From NCBI GenBank assembly GCA_022601535.1, contig JAJACK010000001.1, positions 374,502 to 438,501 of the forward strand: DNA of 64,000 nucleotides, given 5' to 3'. The notes beneath the pieces are model-generated. The model was not told the origin of the DNA, ran no database searches, and saw only the letters and a list, made by a program, of their open reading frames with translations. This document shows, piece by piece, positions 8,454 to 16,344 of the stretch (position 1 is its first letter; each line of letters starts with the position of its first letter). The DNA is from Chlamydiales bacterium (GTDB taxonomy: Bacteria; Chlamydiota; Chlamydiia; Chlamydiales; JAAKFR01). Position numbers and translations under genes: made by a program.

Positions 8454-8491
8454 GCTATCCTTATCTCTAACAAAAGCAAAACATTATTTAA

Positions 8492-9520
8492 ATGATATTT
8501 CTTATCCCCTACAACGAAATCCTTCCGACTAAGAGAGCGCACGATTTTTTTCTTTTCAAAGAAGCTGTCACATTGGCCAATTGTGGACACGATGTCCACC
8601 TCGTTTGTGGAAGAGGAACACCCGACGATGAAACGCTTTACAAACACTACGGCAAAAAAGGGTCGCTCACCATTCACCGCCTTCCTATTATTCGAAAGAA
8701 TAACCCCTTTGGAGTCAGTTGGAATCGCCCTTTTTTCGCTGCATGCCAAACATTGATTCAAAAAATCAAACCTGACCGAGTATTACTAAGCGTCCTAAAA
8801 CAGGCAGCTTACCACCTAGACCGACGGGTTAAAGGGGTAAAATACATCTATGAAGCGCACGAAATTTCCGCCTATCCTTCTCAACCTAGAGGGAAGCTGT
8901 ATGATAAAGAGAAGATGATGATGATGCAAGCCGACCAGATCGTTGTCACAACAAACCAACTAAAAACCCTTCTTAAAACAGCTCCTTATAACCTCAAAAC
9001 ACCGATTAAGACCATCCCCCTTGCAACAGATTTTTCTCCTCTTTCCCCATATGATGGCCCCCCTATCCTCACCTATGTTGGGCAGCTTTACAAAGAGCAA
9101 GGTATTGCAGATCTCATCGAAGCTGTCAAAGGAGAGTCGATTGACCTGAGGATTGTAGGAGGCAATAAAGAAGAGATTGCACTGCTCGACAAAAATCTTC
9201 CTAATGTTAGCTTTACAGGCTTTGTTGCTCCCCAAGATTTAAGGGGAGTGATCGAAGAGACGACCGCTTTTGTTGCTCCTTTCCATTTAACGGGTAGAAT
9301 GCCCTATGTCGCACATACAAAGCTCGATGAGTATGCAGCATGGGGGAGACCGATCATTGCACCGAACACTCCTGTTGTGACAGAGCATTTTACAAGGGGA
9401 GTTTTGACCTATACTTCTACTGAAGAGTTAAAGAGTTGTATCCAGGAGATTTCCACATTCGAAACACTTCCTCCTCCTCCCCTTTCATGGGAGGAGAGGG
9501 TCTCACAGCTCGTAAAATAG
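8492..9520 (+). CDS. Glycosyltransferase, GT4-like (GT-B fold)
   Basis: Protein of 342 residues with a GT-B outline. The N-terminus has FLIPYNEILPTKRAHDFFLFKEA, typical of GT4 acceptor domains. The second half has TYVGQLYKEQGIADLIEAV (about 190-208), VSFTGFVAPQDL and the acceptor-independent C-terminal pattern VAPFHLTGRMPYVAHTKLDEYAAWGRPIIA, the place of the usual E-x7-E nucleotide-sugar site. No signal peptide, so it probably acts at the inner face of the membrane. It stands alone between the fliF operon and an intergenic RNA unit; donor and acceptor sugars are unknown. It may contribute to LPS or another glycolipid. Confidence 0.78.
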   Translation: MIFLIPYNEILPTKRAHDFFLFKEAVTLANCGHDVHLVCGRGTPDDETLYKHYGKKGSLTIHRLPIIRKNNPFGVSWNRPFFAACQTLIQKIKPDRVLLSVLKQAAYHLDRRVKGVKYIYEAHEISAYPSQPRGKLYDKEKMMMMQADQIVVTTNQLKTLLKTAPYNLKTPIKTIPLATDFSPLSPYDGPPILTYVGQLYKEQGIADLIEAVKGESIDLRIVGGNKEEIALLDKNLPNVSFTGFVAPQDLRGVIEETTAFVAPFHLTGRMPYVAHTKLDEYAAWGRPIIAPNTPVVTEHFTRGVLTYTSTEELKSCIQEISTFETLPPPPLSWEERVSQLVK

Positions 9521-9572
9521 AGAGATTTCTCTAATTTTCTTAAACTTTACCTGTTAAATATCCTCTCTCTTA

Positions 9573-9601
9573 TTTAAAAAAATATTTATATTATATATAA
9601 T
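9573..9601 (+). promoter_or_regulatory. Predicted sigma70-type promoter for the 9607-9772 RNA
   Basis: A perfect -10 box TATAAT (9596-9601) lies 17 bases after TTTAAA (9573-9578), which matches four of six -35 positions. The surrounding region is very AT-rich. Transcription would begin near 9607, just ahead of the structured segment. Confidence 0.5.
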
Positions 9602-9606
9602 TTCTG

Positions 9607-9772
9607 AGCAGGTTGCTAGAGAAATTGCAGCTTCAGGTGACCTTGGATCATTCCCCCCCTTAGGACTCTAGATCAATTGATTAAACATTGATTTGAAAGC
9701 AGTAGAAGCTGATTTTCCGATTAGAACTTGATCTGAAAAGGAGATTGCAACGTGGGCAATCTCCTTTTTTTT
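9607..9772 (+). ncRNA. Structured small RNA or msrAB leader
   Basis: A non-coding stretch of about 166 bases bounded by a good promoter and a strong intrinsic terminator. Two further helices are visible: CAGCTTC (9628-9634) pairs with GAAGCTG (9705-9711), with flanking GAAA/TTTTC extending it, and TCTAGATCAAT (9667-9677) pairs with ATTGATTTGA (9687-9696) allowing one mismatch and G-U pairs. GAGAAATTGC (9619-9628) resembles the terminator 5' arm and could compete for its 3' arm. It does not match tmRNA, RNase P, SRP or 6S RNA in any way I can defend. It could be a free sRNA or an attenuator, since msrAB starts only 46 bases after the terminator. Confidence 0.5.
9736..9772 (+). terminator. Strong intrinsic terminator
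   Basis: AAAAGGAGATTGC (9736-9748) and GCAATCTCCTTTT (9756-9768) form a perfect 13-base stem around a 7-base loop, and the 3' arm runs into a T8 tract (9765-9772). This is the best intrinsic terminator in the window. Confidence 0.88.
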
Positions 9773-9818
9773 CTATTCTTAATTTCATGCAAAGATTAGA
9801 GTTGAGAGGAGGGACAAA

Positions 9819-10805
9819 ATGAAATACTATCTCCTTTTAAGTTTACTTTTTTCTGGATTTTCTATGCATGGAGAAGAAAACGCAATTTTTGCAGGTGGTT
9901 GTTTTTGGTGCACACAACACGACTTCGACCATACACCAGGTGTCATCTCAACAACGGTCGGTTTTACCGGAGGGAAAGAGGTAAATCCCACATACGATCA
10001 AGTCTCATCTGGGGCTACCGGTCATGTTGAAGCGGTGAAAATCACCTTTGACCCTAAAGTAATCTCCTATAATAAACTCCTTTCTATCTACTGGAAAAGC
10101 ATCGATCCAACACAGGGGAATGGACAATTTTGCGATATTGGTGCTCAATACCGTCCGGTGATCTTCTACACAACTCCTGCTCAAAAAGAAGAGGCTGAAG
10201 CATCAAAAGAGGCACTTACAATTTCACCAATAGAGGTTGAAATTCTCCCTGCAACACCTTTTTATGCTGCTGATGAATCTCATCAAAAATATGCTGAAAA
10301 AAATCCCATCCGATACGCCTTTTATCGTAAAAACTGTGGACGTGATGCCCGCCTCAAAGAAATTTGGACAAACCCTCCTTCTACCGATTGTTTTGATGGG
10401 AAAAAATTGGTGTTGACCGAAGAGGAATGGAAAAAGCGACTCACAAAAGAACAGTTCTACATCTTGCGAGAAGGAGGTACGGAACCTCCTTTTGAAAATG
10501 CCTACGCCGATGAAAAAAAATCAGGGATCTATGCGTGTGCTGGATGCAATCTCCCTCTGTTTAGCTCGGAAACAAAATATGACTCGTCAACAGGGTGGCC
10601 TAGCTTTTGGGCTCCTATCTGCGAGAAAAATGTGATCGTAAAAAAACGCTTCAATCCCTTTGCAGGGAGAGAAGCGATTTGTGCTCGGTGCAGTGGACAC
10701 CTCGGCCACCTTTTCAAAGATGGCCCCCCTCCAACAGGGGAGCGGTACTGCATCAATTCCGCAGCTCTCCTCTTCTCACAAAGCGGAGTCGATAAAGATA
10801 AATAG
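9819..10805 (+). CDS. msrAB: Secreted bifunctional methionine sulfoxide reductase MsrA-MsrB
   Basis: Fusion protein of 328 residues that reduces both epimers of methionine sulfoxide. MsrA domain about 22-165: the catalytic motif GGCFWC places the nucleophile at Cys28. MsrB domain about 187-325: zinc-binding CAGC and CARC pairs, TGWPSFW, GHLGHLF and the catalytic C-I-N-S-A near the end. An N-terminal hydrophobic segment (YYLLLSLLFSGFSMHG) indicates export, so the enzyme probably repairs envelope proteins, a plausible need for disulfide-rich chlamydial surfaces. A ribosome site GAGGAGGGA lies 7 bases before the ATG. Preceded by the structured RNA and terminator; the 3' end overlaps the convergent lipoprotein gene by 30 bases. 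Confidence 0.93.
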   Translation: MKYYLLLSLLFSGFSMHGEENAIFAGGCFWCTQHDFDHTPGVISTTVGFTGGKEVNPTYDQVSSGATGHVEAVKITFDPKVISYNKLLSIYWKSIDPTQGNGQFCDIGAQYRPVIFYTTPAQKEEAEASKEALTISPIEVEILPATPFYAADESHQKYAEKNPIRYAFYRKNCGRDARLKEIWTNPPSTDCFDGKKLVLTEEEWKKRLTKEQFYILREGGTEPPFENAYADEKKSGIYACAGCNLPLFSSETKYDSSTGWPSFWAPICEKNVIVKKRFNPFAGREAICARCSGHLGHLFKDGPPPTGERYCINSAALLFSQSGVDKDK

Positions 10806-11237
10806 ATCTGTCAGTTTCCCATTGGGGATTTGTCGACCATCGAGTAAATTACCTTTGAAACTCAACATTTTGTGTTGCTCATCATAAACAGGCTCCTGCA
10901 GCTCAACGGCCATTGTCTCCATACTTTGGTCAACCATTCCAACAACCCAAATATTGGGAGGCATTTTGGAAAAGTTTGTCGGGCTTTTTTTACTCCACGA
11001 TTTGAGAAGTTCACTCAATTCAATCGCTCCAGATTCTCTCGATGGTCTGTCATGAATATAACTCACACTAGGAGTTACATCGTGCAAAACAAGTTTCCCA
11101 TTTTGCATAATTCCCTCTTTGGCATGGATGATAAAAACCCACGCTACATTATCCCCTTGTGTTGGGGGAGCTGCTTTGGCTTGACAACCAGCCATAAAAA
11201 TAATGAGTGGTAGAAATAGTAATGATTTTAGCTTCAT
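10776..11237 (-). CDS. Putative lipoprotein, function unknown
   Basis: Protein of 153 residues. The N-terminus MKLKSLLFLPLIIFMAGCQA is a standard lipoprotein signal with lipobox FMAGC, so Cys18 should be lipidated. The mature part is small and soluble, with beta-rich stretches (NVAWVFIIHAKEGIM, NIWVVGMVDQSMETM, KLTDLFIFIDS). I do not recognise a family. It sits 21 bases before the stop of the gamma-glutamyltransferase gene on the same strand, so ggt and this gene may be cotranscribed with ggt first. The 3' end overlaps msrAB on the other strand. Confidence 0.72.
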   Translation of the reverse strand: MKLKSLLFLPLIIFMAGCQAKAAPPTQGDNVAWVFIIHAKEGIMQNGKLVLHDVTPSVSYIHDRPSRESGAIELSELLKSWSKKSPTNFSKMPPNIWVVGMVDQSMETMAVELQEPVYDEQHKMLSFKGNLLDGRQIPNGKLTDLFIFIDSAL

Positions 11238-11258
11238 ATCTCCTCTTATCTGTTGATT

Positions 11259-12905
11259 TTATTTTGATATAACAATTCCTTCTCGTCTTGGATCTGCCCC
11301 TCCAATCAGTTTCCCATCAGAAACTTGAATTCCACTTGTTCCACTTGGCATCCGGAGGCTTCTCACTGTAAAGCCCCGTGTTTCCATCACCTCTTTTTTA
11401 TCCTCTAGAAAGGTGTTTGATTCAAGGTCCATCGCTTGACCAATTGCGCCATAGTGGGGACAAGAGATTGCCTCTTGGATGTTTAGATTAAAATCGAGCA
11501 CTCCGCAAAGTGCTTGTGCAACAAAATCAATGATCCAAGGTCCTCCTGAAGAGCCGAGGACTAAGACCAGCTTCCCCTCTTTGAAAACAAAAAGAGGGGC
11601 CATTGCACTCATTGGACGTTTGTGTGGCTTGATTCCATTTGCAACTCTCATCCCTCCAAACCCTGCAGAAGGAGAGAAGTCGGTGAGTTGATTGTTAAGA
11701 AAAAACCCACCTGCCATCAATGTTGAACCAAATGCGTTTTCAATACTTGTCGATAGTGAAGCTCCATTTCCTTCACGATCAACAACACAAACATGAGAGG
11801 TGCAGGGGAGCTCTGCTGCCATCGAAGCGTGGAGTGTGATGTGGTTTTGAGGGTAGGTTCCACGGGAAACTTTTTTTGTTGCTCGGTGTTGATTCACAAG
11901 TTTTGAGCGTTGCCTCATATAACCTCGATCGATCAGCCGCGTCGTTGGGACAGAGAAAAAAGCGGGATCTCCAACGTAGTAATTTCGATCGGCAAAGGCG
12001 AGGTTGGAGGCGTTGCAAAAAAGGGTGATAAATTCTTCCGACTCTAAATCTAGCTCTTTGAGGTTTTTGTTCTGGAGCATCAACATGATCTGGAAAACGG
12101 TAATACCTCCAGATGATGGAGGGGGAAACCCATAAATTGTATAACCTCTGTATTGGATTTTGATAGGGCGACGGATAACTGGTTGATACGCATCTAAATC
12201 TTCCATCGTAAGCATCCCTGCATTGACCGATGCATTTTGTACAGTACGGACAATTTCCTCTCCAATTTTACCTTGGTAGAAAGGTTCGATCCCCTTGTTG
12301 GCAATCTCTCTATAGGTTGCTGCAAGCTTGGGGTTTTTTAAAAATGTTTGGTCGAAAAGATAGGCGTGTGTCTCTTCAAATGTATCGAGATTAGGTGTGG
12401 TTTGAATCAATTTTTGAAGACGAGGTGAGACAACAAATCCTCTTTCAGCAAGAGCAATTGCGTGATCAAAAAGGGTGTCCCAAGGGAGCTTCCCCTCTTT
12501 GTCATGCGCCTGCTTTAACATGGCGATCAAACCTGGCACTCCGACTGATTTTCCTCCTACAATAGGACACTGTTGACCAGCAAGCAAATCGGTGATGTTT
12601 TCAGGTGCGATTTCTCGACCATCGAAGGCAATGACTTTTCCCCTCTCTTTATTATAATAAAGAAGAAAAGCACCTCCACCAAGACCTGATGACTGCGGTT
12701 CAACAAGACCGAGCACCAATTGGGCGGCAATGGTTGCATCCATTGCATTTCCCCCTTCCTCCAAAATAGAAAAAGCAGCCTCTGACGCGTGAGGATTGGC
12801 TGTGACAACCATCATTTCATCGCCACAAACAACCTCCTTTTCTTTGTGTCCTGTGTAAGCTTCAGGAGGGAGAGTCAAAAGTAGGGTGAGTAAAAAACAA
12901 ATCAT
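11259..12905 (-). CDS. ggt: Gamma-glutamyltransferase (Ntn hydrolase), exported
   Basis: Protein of 548 residues that hydrolyses or transfers the gamma-glutamyl group of glutathione. The N-terminus MICFLLTLLLTLPPEA is a signal peptide, so it is periplasmic. Family landmarks: NPHASEAAFSILEEGGNAMDA (about 37-57), SSGLGGGAFLLYY, and the autoprocessing site around residue 370, CTSHVCVVDREGN, where the Thr before SH is the catalytic nucleophile (T-S-H instead of the common T-T-H). LGSSGGPWI supplies the oxyanion-hole glycines near 450. The precursor should be cut into two subunits at that Thr. In an intracellular bacterium it may draw cysteine or glutamate from host glutathione; that is inference. 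Confidence 0.92.
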   Translation of the reverse strand: MICFLLTLLLTLPPEAYTGHKEKEVVCGDEMMVVTANPHASEAAFSILEEGGNAMDATIAAQLVLGLVEPQSSGLGGGAFLLYYNKERGKVIAFDGREIAPENITDLLAGQQCPIVGGKSVGVPGLIAMLKQAHDKEGKLPWDTLFDHAIALAERGFVVSPRLQKLIQTTPNLDTFEETHAYLFDQTFLKNPKLAATYREIANKGIEPFYQGKIGEEIVRTVQNASVNAGMLTMEDLDAYQPVIRRPIKIQYRGYTIYGFPPPSSGGITVFQIMLMLQNKNLKELDLESEEFITLFCNASNLAFADRNYYVGDPAFFSVPTTRLIDRGYMRQRSKLVNQHRATKKVSRGTYPQNHITLHASMAAELPCTSHVCVVDREGNGASLSTSIENAFGSTLMAGGFFLNNQLTDFSPSAGFGGMRVANGIKPHKRPMSAMAPLFVFKEGKLVLVLGSSGGPWIIDFVAQALCGVLDFNLNIQEAISCPHYGAIGQAMDLESNTFLEDKKEVMETRGFTVRSLRMPSGTSGIQVSDGKLIGGADPRREGIVISK

Positions 12906-12922
12906 CTGCTATATCTCTTTTT

Positions 12923-13939
12923 ATGCTAAAAAATCTTTTATTTCTCGCCCTTTGTTCTGTTGCGCAAGCACTTCCCACCTACTTTGATTATCCCGAATTA
13001 AAAGGCTCTTCAGATCGAATGATTTCAGAAGAGAGCCTCGATAAATGGGACCGCGTCCTCACCCCTTTCCTTAAACAAAAAAGCGATGAAGAGGTATTTG
13101 TTTTCTACACCTACCTCTATATTGCACAAAGAGATGCAGCCTTCCTTTCCTACAATACACACCACTGTTTTGAAGGGAGCTTAGATCCATTGAATCTAAA
13201 GCTTGTCCACCTATTTTTCCCTGAATTTACTCCTTCGATCCAAATAGAATCAGATAACTACTCGGAAGAATTGGCCATAACTGTGTTTAAAAAATTTAGA
13301 GCGCACTACAAAAAAGAAAAAAAGGCTAGGTGGCCTCTTTGGTATCCATCTAACTATGAGGTTCCTCCTCCTCCAACAGCTCCATCCCGAGAGGTGAAAA
13401 AACTTCACAAGATCCGCCGCTCAATGTCAACTGCCGAGGAGAAAACTGGAGAGAAATGGAGAATGATTGCAAAACCGGGGGAAGAGAACTGGATCGATCT
13501 CACCAACCGGTATATGAAAGAGCACCGTACACCTTTGGGGAAACAGCTACAAGTGCGTGCCTCTTTGATGATGGCATTGACAGATGCTTTTGCAGTCGCA
13601 CATATTGCTAAGGAAAAATACCAAATCCCTCGTCCCTATACCGTTGAACCTGAAACCAATACTTTAATTGAACGGCCAACATCGATGAGCTATCCTTCAG
13701 GACATGCCTCTCTTTCAGGAGCTGCTGCTGAAGTGCTTTCAACCTATTTTCCTGAGGATAGCAAGCTGTGGCTCAGGCTTGCCAAGGAGATGGCGTACTC
13801 CCGTATTTGGTCGGGAGTGCACTACCCGATGGATGTTTCAGAGGGGCTCTCTCTTGGGAGAGAAGTGGCTAAAGGAGTTCTTGCCCCCCATCCTCCGGTC
13901 GATGAACCGACACAGAAAGAAGCTTTGACAAGTTCATAA
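12923..13939 (+). CDS. PAP2-family acid phosphatase, exported
   Basis: Protein of 338 residues with a signal peptide (MLKNLLFLALCSVAQALP). The three PAP2 phosphatase motifs are all present: K-x6-RP in KEKYQIPRP (about 231-239), PSGH in SYPSGHASLSG, and SRxxxGxHxxxD in SRIWSGVHYPMD near 294-305. This arrangement with an N-terminal secretory signal resembles class A non-specific acid phosphatases rather than membrane-embedded lipid phosphatases, as no membrane helices are seen. It would act in the periplasm on phosphomonoesters. It diverges from ggt, with 17 bases between the starts. The 100-residue region after the signal is not recognised. Confidence 0.87.
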   Translation: MLKNLLFLALCSVAQALPTYFDYPELKGSSDRMISEESLDKWDRVLTPFLKQKSDEEVFVFYTYLYIAQRDAAFLSYNTHHCFEGSLDPLNLKLVHLFFPEFTPSIQIESDNYSEELAITVFKKFRAHYKKEKKARWPLWYPSNYEVPPPPTAPSREVKKLHKIRRSMSTAEEKTGEKWRMIAKPGEENWIDLTNRYMKEHRTPLGKQLQVRASLMMALTDAFAVAHIAKEKYQIPRPYTVEPETNTLIERPTSMSYPSGHASLSGAAAEVLSTYFPEDSKLWLRLAKEMAYSRIWSGVHYPMDVSEGLSLGREVAKGVLAPHPPVDEPTQKEALTSS

Positions 13940-13988
13940 CAAGTTGAGTATAATGCCACTGTTTTAATTTCTTCATGGTCCTTTCAGT

Positions 13989-16022
13989 ATGAGTCTTCCA
14001 CGTGGTGTTCCTAATCATACACCTGCCGCTAACATCACAACCCTTCCTGTAGAGGTAAAAAAGGAAATTGACTCTCTTCCATTTGAACTGATACTTACTA
14101 TCTTTGAGAAGTTAAATGGGACTGCCCTTGCAAATGCTTGTAGGGTTTGTCGTCAATGGAGATGTATCATTCTATCCTCAGATTCTTTGCGGGAAAGAAT
14201 TGCTTGGCAAATTCTTGCTAACTCTGATCTAGATAAAGAGACATCGCCACCCTCTTTGATCGCTAGATTCACTAGAAGCTTTGATCTACAGCCTGGTCTC
14301 CTTCGCTCTCTCGAAATTGCCAAAGCTCATTGGCAGCTAGGGAATAGAGAGAAAACAGGTGATTTGCTAAAAAGAGCTGCCACTCTTGCTCAAAAAGAGC
14401 CACCATCTGATGAAAAAGAGAGTCTATTAAAACGTATTGCCTCCATGCAAGCCGAAGCTGGATTCATTGAAGAGGCTCTTTTGACTTTTAAGGCAATAAA
14501 CTCCCCTTTAGAAAAAACATTTGCTTCAATGTCCATCACTGCAGCACAGATCACCATTGCTAAAGCAGAATATAAAAAAGGTAATAAAAAAGGCGCAAAC
14601 CAAAGATTAGAAGCAACTCTTGTTTTCATTCAGAGAACAGAGGGCAAAGACCAAAATTTAGCAAAGATTGCCACTGCTCAAGCTGAAATAGGAGAGTTTC
14701 AAAAAGGAGAGGAAACTCTTCGATCTATTAAAAACGATTATTACTACAACATTGCTTTAAGGGAAATCGCTGTCTCGTTGTCCGATTCTGGCATAATCGC
14801 TCTAGCTGAACATGTTACCACGTGTATCTCAATGTCCGATCAGAAAAATCCTGCTCTACAAGCTCTTGGTCTTGCCCAAGTCAGAGTTGGTCAACTGAGA
14901 AAAGCTCAAGTAACTTGTGAGGCAATCAAAGCCCCTAGATTAAAAGATGCTGTTTTAGAAGCAATGGCTCTTGCCCAAATCAAAATCCATCAATGGGAGG
15001 GGCTTGAACAAATTTATGAGGAAATCTTAGATTTCAGTCTAAAGCATCGAGTTTTACAAGTCATCATTACCAGTCAAATCGAGGCCAAAGAGTATTCATT
15101 TGCGGTACATTGGCTTAAAAAAGAGATCTACTGTGTTTCAAAAGAGGCTCTTTTAAATAAATTGACTAAATCCCAAGTTGTCGATGGAAAAATAAAAGAA
15201 GCAATGCAACTCTTCTCAAAAACGGAAACTCCAGCATTTAATGCTCAAGCCCTAAGTGCACTTGCCTTTGCAATGGCTAAGGCGAAAGAAAATGAGGAAG
15301 AGAAAGCTGAAGCTTATACTCTCTTTACACGAGCAAAACAATGGGCTCGGAAGGGAAAAGGCAGTGCGACAAAAAACGAGGTTTTTGAAAGTATTTCTCT
15401 AGCTGAAGTTCGTGCCTGCTTTACACAAGCAAAACGATGGGTTCGGAAGATTGAATGTAGGGAGACAAGAAACGAGGTTTTTGAAAGTATTTCTCTAGCT
15501 GAAGCAAAAGCTGGGTTGAGTCGCTCGGTAAAGAAAAAGAATGATCCCACTTTACGACTAGTTGCCCTAGATCAAGTTGAGAGAAAAGACTTTCATGGTG
15601 CTAGAAAAACAATCACGCTCTCTAATTGTATTGCAAGGATTGAGGTTTTAGGAGCTATTGCGATTGCTCAAGTTAAAGATCAGAGGAGAGAAGAAGCTGA
15701 TCAAACTTTTAAAGAAGCTGAACACATCGCCTCTAAGAACTTTGAGAATGAACGAGCTGTAGCTAAACTTGCTAATGCTTTTTTAACTGTTGGTCACCTT
15801 TCCCAAGCCTTTGATCTACTTTTGAAATTTTCCACTCTCGCTGCAAAGCGAGCTCAAACAAGAATAATTCAACAACTTATCAAAAAAGAAGAATATAAAC
15901 AGGCCTATGAATTTTGCAAAAAACTTCCAGGTGGGAAGGGAAAAGAGCTTCAAAAACAGGTCGCTATTGCTCAAACGGAAGCCTTCTTATCCCTTAAAAT
16001 GGCTGAATTTAGTGAAATTTAG
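13989..16022 (+). CDS. F-box protein with tandem helical repeats (candidate host-directed effector)
   Basis: Protein of 677 residues. Residues about 30-75 read SLPFELILTIFEKLNGTALANACRVCRQWRCII, a clear F-box of the kind that binds Skp1 in eukaryotic ubiquitin ligases. The rest is a solenoid of about 33-residue helical units with the recurring pattern ALAQ(V/I)..G...KA, similar to TPR-like repeats (LGLAQVRVGQLRKAQ, MALAQIKIHQWEG, IAIAQVKDQRREEA). No signal peptide. F-box proteins are rare in bacteria but known in amoeba-associated chlamydiae and Legionella, where they recruit host ubiquitination. Secretion and the target bound by the repeat part are inferred. It contains a 96-base tandem duplication. 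Confidence 0.82.
   Translation: MSLPRGVPNHTPAANITTLPVEVKKEIDSLPFELILTIFEKLNGTALANACRVCRQWRCIILSSDSLRERIAWQILANSDLDKETSPPSLIARFTRSFDLQPGLLRSLEIAKAHWQLGNREKTGDLLKRAATLAQKEPPSDEKESLLKRIASMQAEAGFIEEALLTFKAINSPLEKTFASMSITAAQITIAKAEYKKGNKKGANQRLEATLVFIQRTEGKDQNLAKIATAQAEIGEFQKGEETLRSIKNDYYYNIALREIAVSLSDSGIIALAEHVTTCISMSDQKNPALQALGLAQVRVGQLRKAQVTCEAIKAPRLKDAVLEAMALAQIKIHQWEGLEQIYEEILDFSLKHRVLQVIITSQIEAKEYSFAVHWLKKEIYCVSKEALLNKLTKSQVVDGKIKEAMQLFSKTETPAFNAQALSALAFAMAKAKENEEEKAEAYTLFTRAKQWARKGKGSATKNEVFESISLAEVRACFTQAKRWVRKIECRETRNEVFESISLAEAKAGLSRSVKKKNDPTLRLVALDQVERKDFHGARKTITLSNCIARIEVLGAIAIAQVKDQRREEADQTFKEAEHIASKNFENERAVAKLANAFLTVGHLSQAFDLLLKFSTLAAKRAQTRIIQQLIKKEEYKQAYEFCKKLPGGKGKELQKQVAIAQTEAFLSLKMAEFSEI
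15324..15515 (+). repeat. Two tandem 96-base units inside the F-box gene
   Basis: Unit 1 (15324-15419) and unit 2 (15420-15515) are adjacent, in frame, 32 codons each. Both begin F-T-(R/Q)-A-K-(Q/R)-W and share the near-identical core NEVFESISLAEA/V; the DNA of that core (ending TTTCTCTAGCTGAAG) is identical, which marks a fairly recent duplication of one helical repeat. Confidence 0.85.
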
Positions 16023-16031
16023 CCATTTTAA
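15996..16031 (+). terminator. Hairpin terminator overlapping the F-box gene stop codon
   Basis: AAAATGGCT (15996-16004) pairs perfectly with AGCCATTTT (16021-16029), and AATTT (16006-16010) with AAATT (16015-16019), giving about 15 pairs with an AGTG loop. The stop TAG (16020-16022) lies in the 3' arm. The stem ends in TTTTAA, a short U-tract, so this is a plausible intrinsic terminator placed partly in the coding region. Confidence 0.55.
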
Positions 16032-16056
16032 TGGCCAAATTTGGTAAAATAGGGAT

Positions 16057-16344
16057 ATGTACATCCCTCAATTCCAGCTCAAGAACTTAAAGGAAAAGCT
16101 CCAGCCAGGCAAGGTCGTTGTTCTCTATGGGGCGAGGAGGACCGGTAAAACAACCCTCCTCAATCACTTCTTATAAGATCAAAAAGAGATCGATTGGATC
16201 GAAGAGAAGGAAGGAGAACTCTCTGCCTTTGAGTTTAAATGGTCAAAGAAGAGACAGCACTCCCCAAAACTTTGGTCCAAGACCTATCCCAATTCTAGCT
16301 TCGACGTAATCCATCAAGAAAACTACCTAGACTTTATAGTGTGA
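16057..16344 (+). pseudogene. Remnant of an AAA ATPase with DUF4143-type C-terminus
   Basis: From ATG 16057 the frame reads MYIPQFQLKNLKEKL, then VVVLYGARRTGKTTLLNHFL with an intact Walker A, then a stop (TAA) at codon 40. In the same frame it continues as DQKEIDWIEEKEGELSAFEF and on to a stop at 16342-16344; this second part resembles the nuclease-like C-terminal end of DUF4143 ATPases (pattern DFIIE..GKLHAIEVKWS). Some 300 codons that should separate the two ends are missing. I read it as an internally deleted, dead gene. These ATPases are common accessory genes in environmental chlamydiae. The last 11 bases overlap the convergent phosphodiesterase gene. Confidence 0.75.

Noticed and set aside
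9607..9772. 6S RNA, tmRNA or SRP RNA for the intergenic transcript.
   Set aside because: The needed landmarks (6S central bubble, tmRNA tag frame, SRP GGAA-type loop) could not be shown, so only a generic RNA call was kept.
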